Source: Clostridia bacterium (lineage in GTDB: Bacteria > Bacillota_A > Clostridia > Oscillospirales > Acutalibacteraceae). From it: DNA of 25,484 nt. The position numbers were made by a program, and so were the translations under genes. Below, one piece after another: positions 1 to 8,581 of this stretch. Location of the stretch: assembly GCA_017397065.1 (NCBI GenBank), contig JAFQKE010000025.1, positions 1 through 25,484 of the forward strand, written 5' to 3'. A model generated the notes under the pieces. That model saw only the letters and a list, made by a program, of their open reading frames with translations, made no database searches and had not been told where the DNA came from. Every line of letters begins with the position of its first letter. Position 1 is the stretch's first letter.

Positions 1-14
1 GCTATAAACAGAAA

Positions 15-60
15 AATACCGAGAAAAACCTTTTACAGTTCTTCTCGGTATTCATCTTTT
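15..60 (+). terminator. Hairpin with T-rich tail, probable terminator of an upstream gene
   Basis: An 11-bp stem (15-25 pairs with 42-52, sequence AATACCGAGAA) with a 16-nt loop is followed by CATCTTTT. It is consistent with a rho-independent terminator of a gene left of the window. The long loop and short T run make this uncertain. A second, imperfect hairpin occupies about 80-118 (GCCcATAAG with CTTATgtGGC). Confidence 0.45.
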
Positions 61-164
61 GCAGATCACCCTTTTGCAACGCCCATAAGTTAGTATTTTG
101 AAATTACTGCCTTATGTGGCGTGTGCATTGGAACGGGAGTTTTTTTATCCAAGCCGAAGGATTG

Positions 165-324
165 GTATGTAGTCGCCGGTAGGCGTATGTAATCCGTTCG
201 CATTGCGAACGGTATGTCATCAAGGCGCAAGCCTTGTGTTTTCTTTTCTTCGGATTGATTACATACCACCTACGGTGGATTACATGCAACACTTCGTATT
301 GATTCCATACAATGCTCCGCATTG
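165..324. repeat. Two opposed arrays of short hairpins with GTATGTAAT linkers
   Basis: Units 20-27 nt long each consist of a 7-10 nt linker and a small hairpin. In the left array the linkers read GTATGTAGT (165), GTATGTAAT (185) and GTATGTCAT (212), followed by hairpins 174-185, 194-212 (stem CCGTTCG) and 221-236 (stem CAAGGC with a GCAA loop). In the right array the linkers are the reverse complement (ATTACATAC at 258, ATTACATG, ATTCCATA) and the hairpins are 266-278, 287-301 and 310-324. A pyrimidine-rich spacer (237-253) separates the two halves. No coding sense is seen. From here to 534 there is no gene. Confidence 0.7.
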
Positions 325-502
325 ATTTATCGCCGCTTTTATGCTATGCTTTAAATAAAACAGGGGCAAATTTGTAATACAGTAATATCTTTCACTATGT
401 AAGCAAAGCTATGGTTATAATTATCTATAAAGCCAATAAGGTATAACTAAACATATTTGCAGATATGGGCACGAAAAGTCAGGAAATAATATTACTTTGC
501 TT

Positions 503-508
503 TATAAT
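503..508 (+). promoter_or_regulatory. Probable -10 box of the AraC/GyrI regulator gene
   Basis: A perfect TATAAT lies 26 nt upstream of the start codon at 535. The -35 region 17-18 bp upstream is poor (CAGGAA), so the promoter may need an activator. The ribosome site AAGGAG (522-527) sits 7 nt before the ATG. Confidence 0.45.
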
Positions 509-534
509 GTAATTATACCGAAAGGAGAACGACT

Positions 535-1404
535 ATGGATTGGATTACCGGAATACAAAACGCTATCAACTACATAGAGGAGCATTTAACTGAAGAAATA
601 AATTATGATAGGGTGGCTGAAGAAGCTGCTTGTTCAAGCTTTTATTTTCAAAGAATTTTTGGTATTCTATGCGATATTTCTCTTGGTGAGTATATTCGCA
701 ACAGAAGACTAACTCTTGCCGGCAATGAGTTAAATGCAACTGATATAAAAGTAATAGATATTGCGTTAAAGTATGGTTATGAAAGTCCAGAGAGCTTTAC
801 AAGAGCTTTTTCTAAGTTTCACGGAATAACTCCGTCCGAAGCAAAGAAAAATGGTTCAAAACTAAAATCGTTTTCCCGTATTTCGGTGAAAATTATATTG
901 AGCGGAGGTTCTATGATGGACTATAAAATTGTTAAAAAGGAAGCTTTTGATATTATCGAAAAGGTTGAAGCACATAGCATTGAAAATGATGTAAATGCAA
1001 AAAGTATTCCGGATTTTTGGACAAAATCACACAACGACGGAACGGTGAAAACTTTACTGGAAAACACAACCGACAGGACATTTATTTTTGGTGTTTGCTA
1101 TGGGAATAATTCAGATAATGCAAAGACTTTTGACTATTCTATTGGTGCGGCATATAACAAAGAAACCGCTGTTCCCAAAGGATTTCGCAAAAATAAAATC
1201 CCCGCAAGGACTTGGGCGATTTTTGAGTGCAAAGGAGCAATGCCAAAAGCGATGCAAGATATGTGGCACAAAATAACTTCGGAATTTTTCCCCACATCCG
1301 GTTATCGGCCAACATATGAAATGGATATCGAAGCCTATACAGAGGGTGATATGGGTGGAGCGGATTATCGTAGCGAAATTTGGATACCGGTAGTCAAAAA
1401 GTAA
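535..1404 (+). CDS. AraC-family transcriptional regulator with GyrI-like effector domain
   Basis: This 289-aa protein has a two-helix-turn-helix AraC DNA-binding domain at the N-terminus (about residues 8-107, with the typical segment DIALKYGYESPESFTRAFSKFHGITP). It is followed by a GyrI/Rob-like small-molecule-binding domain (about 130-289, ending EIWIPVVK). This order, DNA binding first, is that of the SoxS/Rob/BmrR-effector type of regulator, which commonly senses amphipathic drugs or other small ligands. The ATG at 535 is preceded by AAGGAG at 7 nt. It stands alone, with a strong terminator at 1456-1505. No transporter is adjacent, so the target is unknown; the oxidoreductase downstream is the nearest candidate only by position. 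Confidence 0.9.
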   Translation: MDWITGIQNAINYIEEHLTEEINYDRVAEEAACSSFYFQRIFGILCDISLGEYIRNRRLTLAGNELNATDIKVIDIALKYGYESPESFTRAFSKFHGITPSEAKKNGSKLKSFSRISVKIILSGGSMMDYKIVKKEAFDIIEKVEAHSIENDVNAKSIPDFWTKSHNDGTVKTLLENTTDRTFIFGVCYGNNSDNAKTFDYSIGAAYNKETAVPKGFRKNKIPARTWAIFECKGAMPKAMQDMWHKITSEFFPTSGYRPTYEMDIEAYTEGDMGGADYRSEIWIPVVKK

Positions 1405-1455
1405 GATTGTTCAGCTTAAGTTATATTTTATTTTAGCCAAAGCGTTCATAAATAT

Positions 1456-1506
1456 AAAAATCTGCAACGAAAGTGATTTTTTCACACTTTTGTTGCAGAT
1501 TTTTTA
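1456..1506 (+). terminator. Rho-independent terminator
   Basis: A long stem (AAAATCTGCAAC...AAAGTG, 1456-1475, pairing with 1485-1505) with a 9-nt loop ends in a T run. It closes the AraC/GyrI gene. The A-rich left arm means it could also stop transcription from the other strand. Confidence 0.85.
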
Positions 1507-1599
1507 TTATCATAATTGGTCGATGCTTTTATTATATTTATTAAAAGTCATTTCAAATTGGGAATAATAATCCCATATTAGCTTTATGGGGGAGTTTTA

Positions 1600-2898
1600 A
1601 TGGAATCTATATGGGTGAAAAATAGCAATAGACCGACTTTTGGGAAACTTAACGGAAATATTAAAACCGATGTGCTTATTGTCGGTGGTGGAATAGCGGG
1701 TATTTTGTGCGGATATATGCTAAAAAATGCGGGAATAGATGCAGTTATAGTTGAAGCGGATAAAATTTGCGGTGGAGTAACGGGTAACACAACGGCGAAG
1801 ATAACCGTTCAGCACGGTCTTATTTATGATAAAATAGTTAGTAAATATGGGGTAGAATCGGCAAAAATGTATCTTAGTGTTCAGCAAAAGGCTATGGATG
1901 TTTATTCTGAAGTTTGCAAAACGGTTGACTCAGATTATACTTTTCAGGATTCATATGTATATTCGGTTGATTCAGTTTTTGATATAGAAAATGAGCTTGC
2001 AGCATATGATAAAATCGGTTTAAATGGGGAATTATGTTATAATATCGCCCTGCCTGTGAAAATTAAAGCAGCTTTGCGAGTTCCAAATCAGGCACTGTTT
2101 AATCCGTTAAAATTTTGTTTTTCTTTGGCTAACGGGTTAAAAATATATGAAAATACAAAGGTTATTGATATTTTTCAAGGTGGAGCAATTACAAACAAAG
2201 GAAAAATTTATGCCCAAAAAATAATAATTGCCACACATTTCCCTTTTATGAATAAATACGGAGGATATTTTTTAAAAATGTATCAGCACCGTTCTTATGT
2301 TTTGGCACTTGAAAACGCAATTACGCCTGATGGCATGTATGTAGATGCCGATATTAAGGGGTTGTCATTCAGGGAGTATAACGGCAAATTACTTCTTGGT
2401 GGCGGTAGTCACAGAACGGGCAAAAAAGGGGGTAATTGGCAGGAGCTTAGGCATTTTGCGAGTGAAAATTATCCTAACTCAAAGGAGGTGGGATATTGGG
2501 CAACACAGGACTGTATGACCTTGGATTCCATACCTTATATTGGTTTATATTCTAAAAAACTACCAAACATTTATGTTGCAACGGGATTTAATAAATGGGG
2601 TATGACCTCCTCAATGGCGGCGGCAATGATTTTAACAGATATGATAAAAGGCAAACCCAATGACTATGCAGAGGTTTTTTCGCCATCCAGAAGTATGTTA
2701 CACCGACAATTTGCGGTAAATATGGCCGAGACCTTTTTGAACTTTATTACGCCTACCGTACCAAGGTGTCCGCATTTAGGCTGTGCACTTAAATATAATA
2801 AGGCAGAGCACACCTGGGATTGCCCCTGCCACGGTTCCCGATTTACAAAAGATGGCAAGCTTATAGAAAACCCTGCTACCGATGATAAAAAGATGTGA
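1600..2898 (+). CDS. FAD-dependent oxidoreductase with C-terminal Rieske [2Fe-2S] domain (YhfW-like)
   Basis: The 432-aa protein starts with a DAO-type FAD-binding fold: the dinucleotide motif DVLIVGGGIAG is at about residues 24-34 and an acidic strand end (VIVEAD) follows. The C-terminus is a Rieske cluster site of the cytochrome bc type: CPHLGC (C390, H392, C395) and CPCHGS (C408, C410, H411), giving two Cys and two His ligands plus the disulfide pair C395/C410. Bacillus YhfW and related proteins have this fusion. The natural substrate is not established; an amine or amino-acid oxidation is possible from the DAO fold. The protein stops soon after the Rieske site (PATDDKKM) and looks somewhat shorter than the roughly 500-aa relatives. 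A GGGGGAG ribosome site precedes the ATG. It appears to be cytoplasmic, with no signal peptide. Confidence 0.88.
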   Translation: MESIWVKNSNRPTFGKLNGNIKTDVLIVGGGIAGILCGYMLKNAGIDAVIVEADKICGGVTGNTTAKITVQHGLIYDKIVSKYGVESAKMYLSVQQKAMDVYSEVCKTVDSDYTFQDSYVYSVDSVFDIENELAAYDKIGLNGELCYNIALPVKIKAALRVPNQALFNPLKFCFSLANGLKIYENTKVIDIFQGGAITNKGKIYAQKIIIATHFPFMNKYGGYFLKMYQHRSYVLALENAITPDGMYVDADIKGLSFREYNGKLLLGGGSHRTGKKGGNWQELRHFASENYPNSKEVGYWATQDCMTLDSIPYIGLYSKKLPNIYVATGFNKWGMTSSMAAAMILTDMIKGKPNDYAEVFSPSRSMLHRQFAVNMAETFLNFITPTVPRCPHLGCALKYNKAEHTWDCPCHGSRFTKDGKLIENPATDDKKM

Positions 2899-2922
2899 AT
2901 AAATGCAAGGTGTAAATCTTTT

Positions 2923-2951
2923 TTGACAAAATTGGTATTTTATGTTACAAT
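2923..2951 (+). promoter_or_regulatory. Sigma-A promoter of the FokI-like nuclease gene
   Basis: TTGACA (2923-2928), a 17-bp spacer and TACAAT (2946-2951). Transcription would begin near 2958, leaving a leader of only about 12 nt before the ATG at 2970, almost entirely taken up by the GAGGTG ribosome site. Confidence 0.75.
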
Positions 2952-2969
2952 TATTTAGAGGTGAAAATA

Positions 2970-4508
2970 ATGGAATTTATAAAATTTGTTGAACAAATAC
3001 CGAATATAACAATTGCGAAAAGAATTGCATCAGCTTATGTTGCTGATTATAGACGATTGGAGCTTAATGAAATTAAAGAGTTTTTAATAAAAACAGAAAA
3101 ACAATATACAAATTTCGAAAATATTTCAGCACGATTAGATGAAATAAAACTAGATACGAACAGAGCAGTACGAATAATTGCACCTATCTTGTTGCGTGAT
3201 TATTTGCTTGATCAAGATGATTTTATTTCTACTTGCAAGGATACTGATTCTGCTATCCTTAATTATGAAAAAGAAATAATTGATGAGGCCAATAATTTCG
3301 ATATCAACAAAATTTCAAATGATTTAGCATTGTTTAAGCATATGCTTGATACGGCTTGGGCTCTCAACGATGATATTTCGATAGACGAAAAAAATCTACT
3401 TGAATCTTTACGCAAGTATTTATCTATAACGATTAGAGAGCAACAAATTTTAGAAGCAAAGTCTGGTAGATTTCCGAATTTTGAAAATACACTACATTCA
3501 TTTGAAGATATTGATACAGCAAGAAGAATGTTGCAGGCAAAAGGTTTGCTTGTGTGTATAAAAAATTCAGACGGGGTTATGTGTGATATGATACCCGATG
3601 ACATTGCCAAAGAAATTCGCAAATATTATGGTGTTGAAATTCGTTCATATGGTTATGAAAAATTAATCGAATATGTTATAAAGAAAACTAATAAACAATA
3701 TTTGATAGATATTGTAAAAAAAGCAAGTTCTTATTACGAAACGGCAAATATAGAAATTACGAATAATCCGACGGTTCAAGAGCTGAAATTGATTATTCAA
3801 AAGAAGATAAAGCCAACAAATCTAATAGCTGGATTTTCTCCTCGTGACGGTTTGGATGTTTCTATGCTTTCAAATTGGTGTAGTGATTTAGGAATTATGA
3901 TATCCGGAACTAAAAGTCTTCTTGTTGAGAGAATTTTAAATTATTATGACTTGATTCGCCGCATAGAAATTAAATCAGAGGACACAAGAGAAAAATTCGT
4001 TTCTGTATATAATGAGTTAGCGAAAAGAGATTTAAAATTCCTGCGTTCAAATAATATTATAGAAAAAGATTTACAGTGCGAGCATTATTTTGAAGATGCA
4101 ACTAATTACATATTTGAAAAAATGCTGATGAACAAGCCATTAACTTTGACTGGTACCGAACATCCTGACGGCAAATTATCTTTTAAAGATAAATATATAA
4201 TGTGGGATAATAAATCAAAAGAGGCACCAGTTAATCTTAAAGATCATATTATCCAATTTGATAGATATATTAAATCATCAGATAAGGATGTTGTGGTATT
4301 TATGGTGATTGCACCTGACTTTACAGCTCAAAGCGTTCAAGAGTGTGTAGACTATTCTTTAAATAATGATACTCAAATATTGCTTATAACCGCAGAAGAA
4401 CTAAAAACGGTCGCAGAAACATGGAGCAAAAAACATTCTGGTGAGATTTTTAATTTAGGTTATTTTAAGCAAAATGGTAGATTTGATATAAAATTATTGA
4501 ATTTGTGA
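2970..4508 (+). CDS. Orphan nuclease: SAP-like DNA-binding domain plus FokI-type PD-D-x-K domain
   Basis: The protein is 512 aa from the ATG at 2970. A GTG nine bases upstream is in frame but forms part of the ribosome site GAGGTG (2958-2963), so the ATG is preferred. The N-terminal 280 residues are helical-looking and not recognised. Residues about 295-328 (LSNWCSDLGIMISGTKSLLVERIL) resemble a SAP DNA-binding motif. The C-terminal 120 residues look like the FokI cleavage domain: a glutamate-bearing helix (HYFEDATNYIFEKML), then HPDG (D400), WDNKSKE (D413, K415) and NLKDHIIQFDRYI, which match PD...D-x-K and the following helix in FokI. No methyltransferase or specificity gene is next to it. 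It may be a solitary Type IIS-like or modification-dependent defence nuclease; that role is inference. A strong promoter lies just upstream and a 34-bp palindromic terminator downstream. Confidence 0.78.
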   Translation: MEFIKFVEQIPNITIAKRIASAYVADYRRLELNEIKEFLIKTEKQYTNFENISARLDEIKLDTNRAVRIIAPILLRDYLLDQDDFISTCKDTDSAILNYEKEIIDEANNFDINKISNDLALFKHMLDTAWALNDDISIDEKNLLESLRKYLSITIREQQILEAKSGRFPNFENTLHSFEDIDTARRMLQAKGLLVCIKNSDGVMCDMIPDDIAKEIRKYYGVEIRSYGYEKLIEYVIKKTNKQYLIDIVKKASSYYETANIEITNNPTVQELKLIIQKKIKPTNLIAGFSPRDGLDVSMLSNWCSDLGIMISGTKSLLVERILNYYDLIRRIEIKSEDTREKFVSVYNELAKRDLKFLRSNNIIEKDLQCEHYFEDATNYIFEKMLMNKPLTLTGTEHPDGKLSFKDKYIMWDNKSKEAPVNLKDHIIQFDRYIKSSDKDVVVFMVIAPDFTAQSVQECVDYSLNNDTQILLITAEELKTVAETWSKKHSGEIFNLGYFKQNGRFDIKLLNL

Positions 4509-4540
4509 TTTGAATAGAGTTTAGAAAAACACATAAAAAT

Positions 4541-4574
4541 CCCCCGATAGTGAGTTTAAACTCACTATCGGGGG
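4541..4574. terminator. Bidirectional terminator, perfect 34-bp palindrome
   Basis: Both halves are exact reverse complements (17 bp each: CCCCCGATAGTGAGTTT and its complement). A-rich sequence lies on the left and TAAATATTTT on the right, so it can terminate both the + strand nuclease gene and the - strand isomerase gene that converge here. Confidence 0.9.
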
Positions 4575-4586
4575 TAAATATTTTAA

Positions 4587-6038
4587 TTATTCGCCTTTAA
4601 CAATAATAGCTTCAATGCCTAAAATATCGGCAATCTTCTTAATTGTTTTAGCGTGGTGACCAACACCCAGAGCATAGTGGTGGGTGGGGCCCTCCATAAC
4701 CCATTTTTTAATGAAGTCACGGGTGTTGGGCTCGAAGTAGCCACGTGTGTTGGTGTTGCCTGTTGGGGGAATAGCACCCTTTTTGGATTCGCCCTCACCA
4801 ATGATGAAGCGGAACTGGCCGTTAGCGCCCTGGGTGATACCGAGCATAGTGATGGGGCCCTCTTTAAGCTTAAACTCAACAGAAGCGCCACTACCGGGCT
4901 TGCCGTGATATTTAAGAAGACTACGGAGAATGGGTTTACCCTCAGCAATTCTCATATGGTGAGGACCATCGTGACCTACAAATATGTAGTCTTCATCAAA
5001 GCCAAATGGATGGAACTCTGCAAAGCTACCGCCGATATCAAGTCTATCCATAATAAGCATAGCAATACAGGTTTTAATATCATACTCACCGCACATGGGG
5101 AAGCCCTCTGCATTAAGTATAGAGTTACCAACAATAAAGGAGCTTGCTACATGGCGCTGAATGCTGCCCTCGCTGCCTTCATAGTAGTATGCAAGACCGG
5201 TTAGCTTGAATTTTTCAATAAGCCTGTCAAGAGCGGCGGCAGTTTTTGCAGCCTCGTGTAAATCCTTTTCGGTAACCTTTACGGTAACGGGGTCGCTAAC
5301 GGGGTTGGGCATATCAAATTCACGCTCAATAATCTCTTTTTTAGCGGCGATTTCTTCGTCAGTAACCTCATTATAGGCTTCAACTGCATCTTCAATCTCC
5401 AAGAGGGGAACGTGACAGCCAAATGCGGCGGAAACTGCGGTAGGATCGGCGTGCATATCGTACATAGCTTCCATAACGTGACCCATAAGACCCATTCGAG
5501 CACCCTTGAGATCGTGAAGAACCTTTGCAATATCGCACCACTCTTTAACCTCAGCTGCAACTCTTTTATCACCGTAAAGAACGCCGATAATAACATCGTG
5601 GATTTTTCGGTTAAGACGGTTTGCAACGCAGATGAACTCGGGAACAGAGCAGATAGCATCATTCTCAAGCTGCATAAAGGTGCAGGCTTTAGAGCAATCC
5701 ATAGCCTCTAAAGGCTGTACAGCCAAAAGCACCATAGGTACGTTGAGGTCACGAATGATAGGTGCGTAAACCGAAGAGGTTGCATAAGTAACCATATTAC
5801 AGAAGATAACATCAAGATTATCACCTTGCATTTTTTTAAGAACCTCATAGCCTTTAATGCTGGAGTCTACCATACCGTAGTCGATAATTTCAACATCATT
5901 TTCGGCGATTATTTTTTGGGCATCTTTATGATAGCCCATAATATTTTCATAAAGGCCGGGGAACTGATTCCAGTAGGTATCGTGAGCAACTGCAAAAATA
6001 CCTATTCTGGCATTTCTTTTATTTTTTCTTTCTAACAT
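4587..6038 (-). CDS. L-arabinose isomerase family protein (sugar aldose-ketose isomerase)
   Basis: The 483-aa protein belongs to the L-arabinose/L-fucose isomerase superfamily: an alpha/beta N-terminal half (ARIGIFAVAHDTYWNQFPGL) and a C-terminal half with likely metal and catalytic residues in CGEYDIKT (E318), FHPFGFDEDY...VGHDGPHH and THHYALGVGHHA. The reaction expected is interconversion of an aldose and a ketose with a divalent metal; the exact sugar cannot be read from sequence. An in-frame TTG 18 nt upstream exists, but the ribosome site GGAGG (6050-6054) lies inside that extension, so the ATG at 6038 is chosen. It starts 18 nt after the stop of the glycosidase-like gene, so the two form one operon, probably under the divergent AraC regulator. 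It could act on the sugar released by that partner. Confidence 0.85.
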   Translation of the reverse strand: MLERKNKRNARIGIFAVAHDTYWNQFPGLYENIMGYHKDAQKIIAENDVEIIDYGMVDSSIKGYEVLKKMQGDNLDVIFCNMVTYATSSVYAPIIRDLNVPMVLLAVQPLEAMDCSKACTFMQLENDAICSVPEFICVANRLNRKIHDVIIGVLYGDKRVAAEVKEWCDIAKVLHDLKGARMGLMGHVMEAMYDMHADPTAVSAAFGCHVPLLEIEDAVEAYNEVTDEEIAAKKEIIEREFDMPNPVSDPVTVKVTEKDLHEAAKTAAALDRLIEKFKLTGLAYYYEGSEGSIQRHVASSFIVGNSILNAEGFPMCGEYDIKTCIAMLIMDRLDIGGSFAEFHPFGFDEDYIFVGHDGPHHMRIAEGKPILRSLLKYHGKPGSGASVEFKLKEGPITMLGITQGANGQFRFIIGEGESKKGAIPPTGNTNTRGYFEPNTRDFIKKWVMEGPTHHYALGVGHHAKTIKKIADILGIEAIIVKGE

Positions 6039-6056
6039 AGCAAAAAAATCCTCCAA

Positions 6057-8513
6057 TTAGTTATATTTATTCCAGTCTTCTGTTTTGTCCATTATAAGCA
6101 GCGTGCCGGAAATATTTGTGAATTTAATAGCCTTGCCAAAAACGGTATCTTCAACAGATGATTCGAAGTCCTGACTTACAAAGTGGGGATAGTGCGAGTT
6201 AAGCATGGCATAGGTTTTATCTACGTCGCCATTTTTTGGCAGAACATAAACGGTTGCGTTATCAAGCCCGTTTATTTGGATTCTTCTTTCAACACCCATT
6301 TGTGTTGAAATGGTTTCAATAGAGTGAATACTGTTCATTTTTTCCTGTGTTACAAAAACTCGGCATTCGTGACGCCAGGCTCTTGGCAGGTGATAGTTTG
6401 CAACACCATTTTCAAGGTAGGTTTCATTAGCCAAAAGAAGCGGGGCACCAATAGGCGTTTTAAGACCGATTTTAACGGTAGTGTCGGGGCAGTAGCCCGA
6501 GAACCAAACGCTATGCTCGTTTCTGTGCATTAAAACAACGGGTTCTTTAACGGTTTTATCCAACTTTTCTACCCTTATGGTGAAGCCCATATCCTCGGCC
6601 TGAGCACGAAGCAGGATCTCCACAGGGAAAAGCTCATCGTTAATAGTAGTGTCGCTCTTAACCGAATCATCGGCGGCGGTTGCCTTTCGAGAGCAATCCG
6701 AGCCACGGCACCAAGAAATTTTACCGCCGTTTTCAGTGCTTACGGTGTGAGCAACAACACGGGTTTCACCATCTTTAACGGCTGAAACCAAAACGGTTAT
6801 ATCGTCCTTGGCTACTGCGGTGAGACCGCCATCGGTAAGAATACCATCGTAAAATAGCTTATCGGCATAGCTTCCGTTTACAAGGTTATCCAAGTCTGCA
6901 GATTTTAAAGCGGTAAAAATACCGGTTAATTCTTCTTTAATTTCAAGACCCAAAGCAGATACAAGGCGCTCGTCGGTGTCTTTAAGGCTACCGTAAAGCA
7001 TCACCTTACCGCCTGCATTTGCAAAATCAATAAGAGCATCGGTAACAACGCTACCCTTTTCGGGAACGGGGGAAACGAGAATTCTGCTTTTTAAGAATTC
7101 GGGATTTTTGTTTCTAAGTGCTACAAAATTATCGGTAGAAATTACTGTAGAAAGAGGAAGCGAGCGGTTAATTGCGGCGATTATGTACCAATCCTCAAAG
7201 AAAGATTTTTCCAACCTGCCGCCGGCCATTGTACTGTACTCCCTGAAAGGATAAACCCAAACAAAGGGTGATGCTTCGTCGGGAGCGTTTTGATAAGCCG
7301 AAAGAAGATATGGGGTTACTTCTCTGGGAACTCTGTCAGGCATATCGCCGAAAGAGTTATCAATAGAGAGCATATTAAGGTGGTTTGCAACAACGGTTTT
7401 ACCCTCTTTATTGATTCTTGCACAGCTCATAGGCAGATAAATATCGTGAGGCTGACCTTCATAGCGGTCAATCCAAGGACTGTTGAGCCACCAAGGGTCG
7501 TGAATATAAAAACGGAAGAGATAATCTTCTTTAGGAAGCTCAGCGGCACGGGACATATATCCTGCAAGCTCTAAGCCGAAGTTTCCGTCTAAGGCTGCCC
7601 AAGGGGAGTTTGGTGGCGGAAGAATGTTTGCAACATCCTCATAAATCATTTTATGGTTTACGGCATCGCTGGAGTAATCTATACCTACGGTTAGATTTGT
7701 GCCTCGTGTTTCAAGCGGATAACTGCAGTATTTGCGGAAAAGCTGCCAGAATTCGGCAATTTTTTCTTCGCAACCTTTAATTTTTTCGGGGAAAAATTCT
7801 TTTCCGTTGTAAAGGGCACCGGTAACACCCCATGTTTCGGTACCAAAACCGAATCCGTTGGAGAGCCAGAGGTAATCAAAGCCCATATCGGCAAGGAAAA
7901 TTTGTGATTGTTTGCCTAAAAACTCACCAAAGGGGGTGCCGTCGGGAATACCGTTTGGGTAGGCGGCATAGCTTACATCATCGCCATTAAGTGAATAGTA
8001 GCAACAAACCATACTTTTTACGCCCATAGAAACGCCTTCGCAAATTTCATTGTGTCGATTATATTTAAAATCAGAAAGGGCAAATTCCGGGCCGGGATCG
8101 AAAGTTTCACCAACCAGAATGTCCTTACCGGTTATTTCTTTACCGATTTTTTTAAGGGTGGCGATTATAAATTTTAAATCCTTATAGCGCATAACGGGGG
8201 GATTTTCCATATAATCATAAAAACGAGAGTGAAGACCACGACGTTCGGGGTCGTTGGCCTTATCCCACGTTTGTCTGGGATTTGCACCGCCTATAAAACG
8301 ATCCCATTCAAAAACATCTTCTAAATTACCTTTGTAGTCCAAAAGCTCACTACCGTCGGAAGTCCACATCATAATGGCAACTTGTGATGAATTATCTATA
8401 AGCTCTTTCCATTGCGTGAAAACCTTGCGGCAGACCGACTCAATATATTCGGGGTTGGTGGATTTAAAAGGTTTAAGGCTAAGCTCAAAACAAGCTCGTT
8501 TTAAATTTTGCAC
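6057..8513 (-). CDS. Glycoside-hydrolase-like protein of unassigned family
   Basis: 818 aa from the GTG at 8513. The in-frame ATG at 8528 overlaps the only ribosome site (GGAGG, 8522-8526), and GTG is 8 nt after it, so GTG is preferred. There is no signal peptide, so the protein acts in the cytoplasm. The first 450 residues look like a TIM-barrel enzyme rich in aromatic residues, with acidic segments such as GETFDPGPEF (near 137) and MGFDYLWLSNGFGFG. A Rossmann-like segment follows (near 465-535, DALIDFANAGGKVMLYGSL), reminiscent of the trimerisation domain of GH42 enzymes, and then C-terminal beta-rich domains. I do not recognise a CAZy family. Being first in an operon with an arabinose-isomerase-family gene and beside an AraC regulator, intracellular hydrolysis of a glycoside or oligosaccharide is the best inference. 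Confidence 0.65.
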   Translation of the reverse strand: MQNLKRACFELSLKPFKSTNPEYIESVCRKVFTQWKELIDNSSQVAIMMWTSDGSELLDYKGNLEDVFEWDRFIGGANPRQTWDKANDPERRGLHSRFYDYMENPPVMRYKDLKFIIATLKKIGKEITGKDILVGETFDPGPEFALSDFKYNRHNEICEGVSMGVKSMVCCYYSLNGDDVSYAAYPNGIPDGTPFGEFLGKQSQIFLADMGFDYLWLSNGFGFGTETWGVTGALYNGKEFFPEKIKGCEEKIAEFWQLFRKYCSYPLETRGTNLTVGIDYSSDAVNHKMIYEDVANILPPPNSPWAALDGNFGLELAGYMSRAAELPKEDYLFRFYIHDPWWLNSPWIDRYEGQPHDIYLPMSCARINKEGKTVVANHLNMLSIDNSFGDMPDRVPREVTPYLLSAYQNAPDEASPFVWVYPFREYSTMAGGRLEKSFFEDWYIIAAINRSLPLSTVISTDNFVALRNKNPEFLKSRILVSPVPEKGSVVTDALIDFANAGGKVMLYGSLKDTDERLVSALGLEIKEELTGIFTALKSADLDNLVNGSYADKLFYDGILTDGGLTAVAKDDITVLVSAVKDGETRVVAHTVSTENGGKISWCRGSDCSRKATAADDSVKSDTTINDELFPVEILLRAQAEDMGFTIRVEKLDKTVKEPVVLMHRNEHSVWFSGYCPDTTVKIGLKTPIGAPLLLANETYLENGVANYHLPRAWRHECRVFVTQEKMNSIHSIETISTQMGVERRIQINGLDNATVYVLPKNGDVDKTYAMLNSHYPHFVSQDFESSVEDTVFGKAIKFTNISGTLLIMDKTEDWNKYN

Positions 8514-8547
8514 TCTCAAAACCTCCATTTATACGGAATTTAAATAT

Positions 8548-8576
8548 ATAATACCACAATGAAAATTAAAAAGCTA
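8548..8576 (-). promoter_or_regulatory. Promoter of the glycosidase-isomerase operon, weak -35
   Basis: On the minus strand TATTAT (8553 down to 8548) is preceded at 17 bp by TAGCTT (8576 down to 8571), a poor -35. A good -10 with a poor -35 and repeats directly upstream is the usual pattern for an activator-dependent promoter. Confidence 0.55.
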
Positions 8577-8581
8577 TAAAA

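Noticed and set aside
104..322. A 72-codon minus-strand open frame
   Set aside because: It runs through the hairpin arrays at 165-324, has no ribosome site and no protein-like composition; a shadow of the repeats.
165..324. Possible CRISPR array
   Set aside because: Units are only 20-27 nt, the variable parts are hairpins rather than unrelated spacers, the orientation flips midway, and no cas gene is present.
2899..4508. Complete restriction-modification system with the FokI-like nuclease
   Set aside because: No methyltransferase motifs are found in the flanking genes; the only methylase trace is the dead fragment 5 kb away beside dpnI.
4653..5204. A 183-codon + strand open frame opposite the isomerase
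   Set aside because: It lies antisense within a well-supported gene, with no ribosome site; typical of antisense frames in codon-biased genes.
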